18,858 nucleotides of DNA from JBJXHC01 sp046160825 (GTDB taxonomy: Bacteria > Bacteroidota > Ignavibacteria > UBA10030 > UBA6906), in assembly GCA_046160825.1 (NCBI GenBank), contig JBJXHC010000007.1, forward strand, positions 1 to 18,858. The letters run 5' to 3'. Positions 12,930 through 18,858 of the stretch are shown in pieces. A program made the position numbers and the translations under genes. Numbering within the stretch: position 1 is the first letter of the stretch; each line of letters starts with the position of its first letter. The notes below the pieces were generated by a model. It was given only the letters and a program-made list of their open reading frames with translations, had not been told where the DNA came from and made no database searches.

Positions 12930-14357
12930 TCACCCTGTCGCACCTTCCAGAAAATCCCCCACCTTCAAGATCGTCGCTTCATCGAACTGTTTCCCGAGAA
13001 GCTGAACGCCGATAGGAAGTCCCTTGTTGTCTTTGCCGCACGGGACGCTGATTCCCGGAATGCCCGCGAGGTTTGCCGAGACAGTATAAATATCCGAGAG
13101 ATACATCTGCAAGGGGTCATTCATCTTCTCACCAAACACAAACGCAGTCGATGGTGTGGTCGGCGTCAGGATGCAATCAACACGCTTGAACGCATTCACA
13201 AAATCATTCTGAATCAGTCTCCGGACTTTCTGCGCTTTACGGTAGTACGCATCGTAATAGCCGGCCGAAAGCACGTACGTACCAAGCATGATACGGCGCT
13301 TGGTCTCCGCTCCGAATCCTTCACTCCTCGATCTGACATACATCTCAGTGAGATCCTTTGCGGCCGGCGAGCGGTAGCCGTACCGCGCACCATCGTAGCG
13401 CGCCAGATTTGAAGATGCCTCAGCCGTCATCAACACATAGTACGTGGAGATGTTATATGAAGAATGCGGGAGTTGGATCTCTGAGATGATTGCTCCGGCA
13501 TTTCTCAATCGGTCGATGGATCGTTCAATGGCAGAACGGACTTCGTCGTTCAATCCTTCACCGAATGCTTCCCGTGAAAACCCGATCTTCATCCCCTTCA
13601 CATCCTTTGTCAGTGATGAAAGATAATCGGGAACCGGAACCTTTGCCGAAGTTGAGTCCAATGCATCATGTCCGGCAATCACCTGAAGCACCCGCGCTGC
13701 ATCGCTCACCGAATGTGCAAAGGGACCAATCTGATCGAACGACGACGAGAGTGCAACCAATCCGTAGCGTGAGACGCGGCCATACGTAGGCTTGAGTCCC
13801 ACCACGCCGCAGAACGCGGCCGGTTGACGAATCGAGCCACCGGTATCCGAACCGAGCGCCGTATGCGCCAGCCCCGCGGCAACAGCAACACATGAACCGC
13901 CACTGGATCCTCCCGGAACCCGGGTTTCATCAACGGGATTGAGAACCGGGCCATACGCAGAGTTCTCGGTCGATGAACCCATCGCGAACTCGTCCATGTT
14001 CGTTTTGCCGATGATGATTGCGTCCTCTGCGACGAGCCGTTGGACTGCCGTTGCATCGTACAGAGAGATAAAATTCTCCAGCATCCTGGAACCGCAGGTG
14101 ACACGCTCGTCTTTCATGCAGAGAACATCCTTGACGGCAACCACCATGCCTGCAAGTGTTCCTGCATTTCCGTCCTTCAGTCTCTTATCAACAGCACGCG
14201 CCTTGTCCGTGGCTTTCTCATTGAACACAGAGAGAAATGCGTTCAACTTCTTCTTCGCACGAATATCGTCGAGAAACTCCCCGGTGAGGCGTTCACATGT
14301 TGTCGCTCCTGTTTCGAGAGCGAGGCGAGTGTCGGTAAACGTTCGTTGGATGTTCAA
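12930..14357 (-). CDS. gatA: Glutamyl-tRNA(Gln)/aspartyl-tRNA(Asn) amidotransferase subunit A
   Basis: GatA is the glutaminase subunit of the GatCAB complex, which converts mischarged Glu-tRNA(Gln) to Gln-tRNA(Gln). The amidase-signature triad is present: Lys76 in VAVKD, Ser151 in VPGGSSGGS, and Ser175 in GSDTGGSIRQPAAF (numbering from the chosen start). The frame has no ATG near the start. TTG at 14355-14357, 8 bases after CAGG, gives LNIQRTFTDTRLAL, matching the family's N-terminus (475 residues). A GTG at 14399 would add 14 residues and lies inside a hairpin without a usable ribosome site. gatB and gatC are not here. It sits between tatA and the cytochrome gene. Confidence 0.93.
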   Translation of the reverse strand: MNIQRTFTDTRLALETGATTCERLTGEFLDDIRAKKKLNAFLSVFNEKATDKARAVDKRLKDGNAGTLAGMVVAVKDVLCMKDERVTCGSRMLENFISLYDATAVQRLVAEDAIIIGKTNMDEFAMGSSTENSAYGPVLNPVDETRVPGGSSGGSCVAVAAGLAHTALGSDTGGSIRQPAAFCGVVGLKPTYGRVSRYGLVALSSSFDQIGPFAHSVSDAARVLQVIAGHDALDSTSAKVPVPDYLSSLTKDVKGMKIGFSREAFGEGLNDEVRSAIERSIDRLRNAGAIISEIQLPHSSYNISTYYVLMTAEASSNLARYDGARYGYRSPAAKDLTEMYVRSRSEGFGAETKRRIMLGTYVLSAGYYDAYYRKAQKVRRLIQNDFVNAFKRVDCILTPTTPSTAFVFGEKMNDPLQMYLSDIYTVSANLAGIPGISVPCGKDNKGLPIGVQLLGKQFDEATILKVGDFLEGATG

Positions 14358-14395
14358 GCAAGAAACCTGAAGGTCGATATTGTCACAGAGAGGCA

Positions 14396-14418
14396 GCACC
14401 CCTGCATTTTACGGGTGC
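14396..14418. other. Short hairpin between tatA and gatA
   Basis: GCACCC at 14396-14401 pairs with GGGTGC at 14413-14418 around an 11-base loop. Neither side has a T-run, so it is not a normal terminator. It covers the alternative GTG start of gatA and may affect messenger stability between the genes. Confidence 0.35.
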
Positions 14419-14454
14419 GGAATAATTACTGAGTCTGCATCAAGCGGGCAAGGC

Positions 14455-14655
14455 CTACGATGATTTCTTTTCCGCCTTGTCATCAAGGTGCTTCACGTCG
14501 GTCGAGACATCATTCTCGATCTCGCGTGTGGCCTTCTTGAATTCACGGATACCCTTGCCGAGTCCCTGTGCCAGCTCCGGAATTTTCTTCGCTCCGAAGA
14601 ACACGAGGATGACGAGCACGATGAGAATAATTTCTGTTGCGCCGAGATTACCCAT
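14455..14655 (-). CDS. tatA: Sec-independent (Tat) translocase subunit TatA
   Basis: The 66-residue protein has the TatA/E layout: a short outside N-terminus, one membrane helix (about 7-20) with a polar Glu8, the FFGAKKIPE hinge (19-27), an amphipathic helix (ELAQGLGKGIREFKKA) and a charged tail. TatA multimers form the pore through which folded proteins are exported with TatC. The Glu8 is also typical of TatB, but the FGAKK-IPE hinge and the short tail favour TatA. AAGGAG lies 7 bases before the ATG, inside the last codons of purQ, with 2 bases between the purQ stop and this start. tatC is not in the window. Confidence 0.92.
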   Translation of the reverse strand: MGNLGATEIILIVLVILVFFGAKKIPELAQGLGKGIREFKKATREIENDVSTDVKHLDDKAEKKSS

Positions 14656-14657
14656 AA

Positions 14658-15410
14658 TTATCTCCTTCCGCCAGCGGCGGAGATGAATGAATGTCCGGTG
14701 GTACGGGACACGAAGCTGTCAATAATGGAATGGAATATTTTCTGTCCATCGGTATACCGGAGCAGCGGATCCGATGCCCGTTCGGGATGCGGCATCAATC
14801 CCATCACGTTCCCCTGTTCATTGATGATGCCCGCGATGTTCGAGAGCGACCCGTTGGGGTTGGCTTCCGGTGTAGTGTTTCCTTCAGCATCGGAGTAGCG
14901 AAGAACAATCTGTCTGCGGTCTTCCAGTTGCGCCAACGTCCCGGCATCGGTGAAATAATTTCCGTCGCCATGCGCAATGGGAATGGCAAGCACGTCACCT
15001 TCAGCACATTGGTTGGTGAATCTCGTCTCGGCATTCTCGACCCGCAGGTGGACAAACTTGCAAATGAATCTCAGCGACGCATTGCGCAACAATACCCCCG
15101 GCAACAACCCTGCCTCCACCAATACCTGAAACCCGTTGCAGATGCCGAGGACCGCGCCTCCTGCATTGGCAAACTTCACCACTTCCTTCATCACGGGCGA
15201 GAACCGGGCAATCGCGCCACAGCGCAAATAGTCGCCATACGAAAATCCCCCCGGAAGAATAATAACATCACAGTTCTTCAGGTCTGCATCCTTGTGCCAG
15301 AGCAACTCCGCTTCCTGGCCGAGGATATTCTTGCATGCGTAGTACGCATCATGATCGCAGTTGGATCCGGGGAACACCACAACGCCGAATTTCAATTTCT
15401 CTCCGGTCAT
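14658..15410 (-). CDS. purQ: Phosphoribosylformylglycinamidine synthase subunit PurQ
   Basis: PurQ is the class I glutaminase that supplies ammonia to PurL in the fourth step of purine synthesis, working in the PurLQS complex. The 250-residue protein starts FGVVVFPGSNCDHD, has the oxyanion-hole motif LPGGFSYGDYLR, the nucleophile Cys91 in LGICNGFQ, and the His208/Glu210 pair in MPHPE. The length fits single-subunit PurQ (about 220-250). Its ATG at 15410 overlaps the purS TGA by 4 bases (ATGA), and its stop is 2 bases before tatA, so it is tightly coupled on both sides. purL is not here. Confidence 0.96.
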   Translation of the reverse strand: MTGEKLKFGVVVFPGSNCDHDAYYACKNILGQEAELLWHKDADLKNCDVIILPGGFSYGDYLRCGAIARFSPVMKEVVKFANAGGAVLGICNGFQVLVEAGLLPGVLLRNASLRFICKFVHLRVENAETRFTNQCAEGDVLAIPIAHGDGNYFTDAGTLAQLEDRRQIVLRYSDAEGNTTPEANPNGSLSNIAGIINEQGNVMGLMPHPERASDPLLRYTDGQKIFHSIIDSFVSRTTGHSFISAAGGRR

Positions 15411-15658
15411 CCGATCTTCTCCACCTCGAAATGATAATCTTCCATCACCGGATTGGCAAGGAGTCTCTTGCAGACTTCCTCGGTCTTCATCCTCGCTTCT
15501 TCCTCGGTCTTACCCTCCACCTTCATTTCGATGTACTTCCCCATACGCACGTCTTTCACCTCGCTGACGCCGAGAGAAGATATGGCGTGCTCGACAGCTT
15601 TGCCTTGCGGATCGAGAATGGATTTTCGTAATGTCACTCGCACACGGGAAAGGTACAC
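15407..15658 (-). CDS. purS: Phosphoribosylformylglycinamidine synthase subunit PurS
   Basis: PurS is the small dimeric subunit that joins PurQ to PurL. The 83-residue sequence has the family pattern VRVTLRKSILDPQGKAVEHA, then LGVSEVKDVRMGKYIEMKV and CKRLLANPVMEDYHFE. The frame stays open upstream to 15769 inside pssA, but that extension is unlike PurS. A GTG at 15656-15658 with GGAG 6 bases upstream gives the right N-terminus (YLSRVRVTLRK). The start lies 13 bases after the pssA stop, and the stop overlaps the purQ start. Confidence 0.9.
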   Translation of the reverse strand: MYLSRVRVTLRKSILDPQGKAVEHAISSLGVSEVKDVRMGKYIEMKVEGKTEEEARMKTEEVCKRLLANPVMEDYHFEVEKIG

Positions 15659-15671
15659 GCAATGCTCCGGA

Positions 15672-16439
15672 TTAAATATCGAGCTTTGATGGTTCAACGG
15701 ATTCTTCCTCTTCCACGCGTTGTTCATGGTGGAGAAGATGCCTGATCGTACTGCCGATGTAACGGACAACGCCGAGAAGAATGAACAACGTCAGGAGCGG
15801 GAGGATGGCATTGCCGCCGGTGACGAACACGACAACGATTGCAAGAGCAAGGAAGATGAATTTCCACGGTTCCTTTGCGACTGCCCGCTTTGAGATCTTC
15901 GGCAGCGTGTCGTACTTTACCTTGCTCACCATCAGCAGGGCCAGTGCCGGAGAAATCCACGGCAGGAACATCGCTGCTTCGGGCCGCAGTCCTGAAGTGG
16001 AACTCCCGTACGTGAGTACAAAGGCCGCGATGGTCAGGCCGCTGGCCGGAGTCGGCAACCCGACAAAGTGATCCTTATCGAAACCCACAAGTTGCGTGTT
16101 GAAACGCGCCAGTCGCAGACCGGCAAAGACCATCAACAATGAACTGAGAAGAATGCCAAGTCCGCCAAGCTGGTACAATGACATCTGATAGACAAGAAAC
16201 GCCGGTGCGGCACCGAATGAAATCACATCCGACAACGAATCAATTTCCACACCGAACTCGGACGAGGATTTGGTGATCCTCGCCATCACGCCATCCAGTG
16301 AATCGAAACCCGCGGCGAGGATGATAAACCAGGACGCCGACCCGAAGCTTCCCTTGCTCGCCTCAATAATCGAGAGAAAGCCGCAGAACATGTTCAGCAC
16401 TGTGAACAGGCTCGGTACAACGGCGCGGGTAATCTTCAT
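15672..16439 (-). CDS. pssA: CDP-diacylglycerol--serine O-phosphatidyltransferase PssA
   Basis: PssA makes phosphatidylserine from CDP-diacylglycerol and serine at the membrane. The 255-residue protein carries the CDP-alcohol phosphotransferase signature DG(x2)AR(x8)G(x3)D(x3)D: D49-G50, A53-R54, G63, D67 and D71. Several hydrophobic helices follow, then a short charged C-terminal tail with HHEQRVEEEESVEP. Length is normal for the type II enzyme. It follows psd by 30 bases; the two enzymes act in sequence to make phosphatidylethanolamine. The ribosome site before the ATG at 16439 is weak (GGGAAC). Confidence 0.95.
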   Translation of the reverse strand: MKITRAVVPSLFTVLNMFCGFLSIIEASKGSFGSASWFIILAAGFDSLDGVMARITKSSSEFGVEIDSLSDVISFGAAPAFLVYQMSLYQLGGLGILLSSLLMVFAGLRLARFNTQLVGFDKDHFVGLPTPASGLTIAAFVLTYGSSTSGLRPEAAMFLPWISPALALLMVSKVKYDTLPKISKRAVAKEPWKFIFLALAIVVVFVTGGNAILPLLTLFILLGVVRYIGSTIRHLLHHEQRVEEEESVEPSKLDI

Positions 16440-16469
16440 GGAGTTCCCAAATTGTTCAACATCAGCAGA

Positions 16470-17120
16470 CTACGATGTCACCGCGATCACTGTTTCACCG
16501 GCAACGGTCATCTCACCCAATTTCACTTTTATCTCAACACCTTTAGGCATGATCATATCCACACGTGAGCCGAATCGTATCATCCCGAAGCGCTCGCCCG
16601 CAACTGCCCGGTCGCCCACCTTCACCTCGGCGATGATACGTCGGGCAACAAAGCCGGCAATCTGTTTGAACAACACTTTCGTCTTGTCATTTTCCACACC
16701 AATGTGAGTGCGTTCGTTCCGGAGCGAGGATTTGTCTTCGTAGGCAACCAGGTACTCACCCGGATGATATTGGTAGTGGCCGACGACGCCGGTGATGGGA
16801 TAACGGTTCACGTGGACATTCAGGGGCGACATGAAGATACTCACCTGGACGGCATCTCCGTGTACATACTCATCGCTCTTCAATTCTTTGATCACCACAA
16901 CCTTGCCATCTGCCGGAGAGATGATGAGGTTATCACCCTTGGGCGTTGTGCGTTCAGGATCGCGGAAAAAGTTTATTGTGAAGATGAGAAACAGGATGAG
17001 CACGCCGGCAATGGTGTACTTCAACGGTTTCCATTCTATAAAATAGAACGAGGTAAGCGTGCCTACCAGTGCGAGGATTGCGACAACCGCCAGAACGTCA
17101 TAACCGTATCGGGTGATCAC
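16470..17120 (-). CDS. psd: Phosphatidylserine decarboxylase (short, archaeal-type)
   Basis: Psd converts phosphatidylserine to phosphatidylethanolamine using a pyruvoyl group made by self-cleavage. The 216-residue protein belongs to the short class: two N-terminal membrane helices (about 8-28 and 33-50), FFRDPERTTP, ISPADGKVV, MSPLNVHVNRYP with its conserved His, and the cleavage motif RFGSRVD, in which Ser185 becomes the pyruvoyl group. The start is GTG at 17118-17120, directly after an in-frame TGA and 7 bases after AAAAGG. It lies 12 bases after the purC-like gene and 30 before pssA. Confidence 0.94.
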   Translation of the reverse strand: MITRYGYDVLAVVAILALVGTLTSFYFIEWKPLKYTIAGVLILFLIFTINFFRDPERTTPKGDNLIISPADGKVVVIKELKSDEYVHGDAVQVSIFMSPLNVHVNRYPITGVVGHYQYHPGEYLVAYEDKSSLRNERTHIGVENDKTKVLFKQIAGFVARRIIAEVKVGDRAVAGERFGMIRFGSRVDMIMPKGVEIKVKLGEMTVAGETVIAVTS

Positions 17121-17132
17121 TCATGTCCTTTT

Positions 17133-17837
17133 CTACGCGGTACCGAACACGCGGTTGCGAAAATCAATATATGTGGTGATTGTTGTGGCTCCGTTCAGTG
17201 TCGTCAGCGGCGTGGCGTTTCGTTGCCGCTTCCGCATGTCGATAACACGGCATGTGGCCGGTGAGATCTCGTCGGCAATCATCATCTGGGTTCCTGCCAC
17301 GCCAAACCGGAATCGCACACCAGCCAGACGCAATTCGCGGCGCTCAAAAAACGATCGTAACACGATATTGGCTTTGGAAGTGAGCCGGTTGATGTTCCGT
17401 AACTGCTCAGGTGTTGCAATATGAAGCGCATACACATGAAACTCGTTCACCATCTGTGGCGACTTTCCCGGTGCTGTGTATGAGTGCTCAATAATCGGAA
17501 TGGAAAGATCCGACCATTCGCGGACGCCAAACCGTTTGCCAAATTCCTTCGTTGCCACATTCCAGACCGTTACCGTGAGCGGAACCATCTGTACATGCTG
17601 CACGAGCATGGATGATTCGGACACTTTCTCCACGAAATGCGTCGGTATCTTGTATCCCTTCAGGTAAGCGAAGAAGAACGCCGACACCTCATTTGCAATG
17701 GAGGCCTTTGAACGCCCCGGGGACGCGGGTTTTGCCCCATCCTTAAACTGCTGTATCAAAAGCCCTGCCTGCTTTGATTGCAGAAGGTCTTTGGTCTTTC
17801 CGCTTTGCAGGACCTCGATATTCCCTGCTCCTGACAT
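17133..17837 (-). CDS. Divergent SAICAR synthetase (PurC) homologue
   Basis: The 234-residue length, the glycine-rich SGKTKDLL start (12-19), the KIPTHFVEK stretch, SMLVQHVQMVPLTV and the IADEISPATCR block place it in the PurC family, which joins aspartate to CAIR in purine synthesis. Several usually fixed positions differ. The common VVRN-x-A-x-G-S reads VWNVATKEF (W92, K97, E98), the DP of HDPMVNE reads KSPQMVNE, the DFK-x-EFG stretch reads GVRFRFG, and SPD reads SPA (A194). It may be a paralogue with a changed substrate or no activity, or a fast-evolving PurC; I therefore give no symbol. It heads the long operon behind a clear promoter. No good ribosome site precedes the ATG. Confidence 0.78.
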   Translation of the reverse strand: MSGAGNIEVLQSGKTKDLLQSKQAGLLIQQFKDGAKPASPGRSKASIANEVSAFFFAYLKGYKIPTHFVEKVSESSMLVQHVQMVPLTVTVWNVATKEFGKRFGVREWSDLSIPIIEHSYTAPGKSPQMVNEFHVYALHIATPEQLRNINRLTSKANIVLRSFFERRELRLAGVRFRFGVAGTQMMIADEISPATCRVIDMRKRQRNATPLTTLNGATTITTYIDFRNRVFGTA

Positions 17838-17872
17838 CTTTTAGTTCAAACACTCGCTGTAAATGCTGAAAA

Positions 17873-17901
17873 AAGGTACGCAATGCCGGGCGGAAAGTCA
17901 A
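17873..17901 (-). promoter_or_regulatory. Promoter of the purC-like to ndk operon
   Basis: On the - strand TTGACT (17896-17901) is followed after exactly 17 bases by TACCTT (17873-17878), which continues as TACCTTTT and so also fits the Bacteroidota TAnnTTTg form. The leader would be about 30 bases. It is the only strong promoter I see for the eleven genes down to the terminator at 9673-9710. Confidence 0.7.
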
Positions 17902-17927
17902 CGAAACAGGAAATGGGGGGGGAGGAC

Positions 17928-17977
17928 TTGATCACCAGAAAGGAGAGACTCTCAAAGTGATTAGTCAATTGATCACC
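17928..17977. repeat. Direct repeat TTGATCACC, two copies 41 bases apart
   Basis: TTGATCACC occurs at 17928-17936 and 17969-17977, just upstream of the promoter at 17873-17901. Each contains the palindrome TGATCA, and a reverse half-site GTGAT lies at 17957-17961. The 41-base spacing is close to four helical turns. It could be an operator; the same gap also holds a run of eight G (17915-17922) and the small palindrome GAGAGACTCTC (17943-17953). Confidence 0.35.
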
Positions 17978-17992
17978 CACCGAATTTCTAAG

Positions 17993-18858
17993 CTAAGCTG
18001 CAGAATGCTCGTTGATGGAAGATGGTAATGGAGAGGTGTGAAGCAGTGGGGGTTTCAATCGACTTATTGCGGAGGCATCCACAGGAATCCGGTGGATCTC
18101 TGTATCAATCCGCGTCGCGGTAACGGAGATGAAATTCACACTGAGGTTATCCGTTGACGGACCGACGACGGAGCCACCGGCATTCATGAAACGAAGTCCT
18201 TTGCGTTCGTATTCACTACTCACATGATGATGTCCGTGAAGCACAAGCGCAACGTCGTTCTCCCGGAAAAGTTTGAGGAGGGATTTTTTATCGCGGAGTT
18301 TCATGGTCTCCCGTTCGATGGCGCCCCACACGCTGTGCATCGTTCCGGGAAGAACCGTTTTCACTTTATTGAAATGATGATGAATAAGAACGATGCGCCG
18401 TTTATGCCTGAACATATCTGCAGAGAGAATCCCCTTCACTCTCTGCAGATCCTTGTCAGTCACCTTGCCGTTGGAGCCAAGCGGGTTTTTGAGTTGTGAG
18501 TAGTGCGCGTTGGAGTCGATCCCGACGAACACGATGTCGCCCACCACCTTCGCATACGGGAAGACCTTACCCTCGTTGAACATGCACTTCTCAAACGCCT
18601 CGGGAAACCAGTTCCGAAACTCCTGCACTTTCGCTTCGTAGTCCGTCTGCTTGCAACGCCGTGGAAAGGAGAGAATATCCTCTGCGTGGTGTACGCCCCC
18701 GTAAATATCGTGGTTGCCGATGATGAGTGAGAGTTTCCTCGAATCGAGCAGGCCGTAACTTGAAAGGAGTTGCCGCGCTGACTCAAAATCTCCCGGTACC
18801 GCATCGGCGGAAATATCGCCTGTGATGACGACATGATCCACCCCCTGGCGCGCAATGT
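17993..18858 (-). CDS. Calcineurin-like metallophosphoesterase (5' end cut by the window edge)
   Basis: The reading frame is open to the right edge, so the true start and the first metal motif (D-x-H) lie outside. Visible metallophosphoesterase motifs are VVITGDIS, the GNHD box (LIIGNHDIYGG), IVLIHHHFNK, and the C-terminal GHHH box (LVLHGHHHVSSEY), which together bind two metal ions. The layout is like that of cyclic-nucleotide or general phosphodiesterases of the CpdA/Icc type, but the substrate cannot be read from the sequence. A GTG at 18841 could be mistaken for the start, yet it would remove part of the fold. It ends about 90 bases upstream of the promoter at 17873-17901, and no clear terminator is seen after it. 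Confidence 0.85.
   Translation of the reverse strand, partial: IARQGVDHVVITGDISADAVPGDFESARQLLSSYGLLDSRKLSLIIGNHDIYGGVHHAEDILSFPRRCKQTDYEAKVQEFRNWFPEAFEKCMFNEGKVFPYAKVVGDIVFVGIDSNAHYSQLKNPLGSNGKVTDKDLQRVKGILSADMFRHKRRIVLIHHHFNKVKTVLPGTMHSVWGAIERETMKLRDKKSLLKLFRENDVALVLHGHHHVSSEYERKGLRFMNAGGSVVGPSTDNLSVNFISVTATRIDTEIHRIPVDASAISRLKPPLLHTSPLPSSINEHSAA

Noticed and set aside
12173..13015. 280-codon + strand open frame over the cytochrome gene
   Set aside because: The opposite frame carries two CxxCH haem sites and membrane helices; this one is low-complexity shadow sequence.
14691..15434. 247-codon + strand open frame over purQ
   Set aside because: The purQ motifs are unmistakable on the - strand; this is a shadow.
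17915..17922. Run of eight G as a quadruplex or phase-variation tract
   Set aside because: A single run cannot form an intramolecular quadruplex by itself, and the tract lies upstream of the promoter, not in a reading frame or spacer, so a switching role is not supported.

Overview
The window looks like a piece of a Bacteroidota/Ignavibacteria-type (FCB group) chromosome. The signs are a secreted protein with a C-terminal type IX secretion sorting domain of the YPNPFNPST class, a short (285 aa) housekeeping sigma factor without region 1.1, and a moderate GC content. It is densely packed: one gene lies on the + strand and eighteen on the - strand. No gap without a gene exceeds about 155 bases. 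I see no tRNA, rRNA, CRISPR array, insertion sequence or phage gene.

Layout from left to right. Bases 113-1969 (+) encode a secreted Asp-box/sialidase-like protein with a T9SS tail, ending at a terminator shared with the convergent - strand genes. Bases 2057-5423 (-), read in transcription order, encode phosphopentomutase (deoB), an AbrB-type antitoxin-like protein, a PIN-domain protein, two tandem EutN/CcmL microcompartment vertex proteins and the primary sigma factor rpoD. Start and stop codons overlap or nearly touch between deoB, the antitoxin-like gene and the PIN gene, and between the two vertex genes. Bases 5576-7750 (-) hold a membrane GAF-GAF-degenerate-GGDEF protein and a small cysteine protein behind a good promoter. 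Bases 7866-9628 (-) hold a Nudix hydrolase overlapping a NamZ-type (DUF1343) exo-muramidase.

Bases 9679-17837 (-) form a long probable operon with a promoter at its head and a strong terminator at its end. It contains a divergent purC homologue, psd, pssA, purS, purQ, tatA, gatA, a membrane dihaem cytochrome c, sucD with a lysine-rich tail, a four-helix membrane protein and ndk. It mixes phosphatidylethanolamine synthesis (PssA then Psd), purine synthesis (PurS/PurQ), Tat export, tRNA amidation and nucleotide/energy metabolism. A metallophosphoesterase (17993 to the right edge) runs off the window.

The most unusual points are: the two microcompartment pentamer genes placed between a deoB/antitoxin/PIN module and rpoD with no other shell gene in sight; a PurC homologue that has lost several usual active-site positions; a GGDEF domain whose signature is degenerate; a SucD with a 31-residue basic tail; and a recurring TTGACTTTCC promoter element. 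None of this proves a new system. The deoB-vertex-protein link is the best lead.
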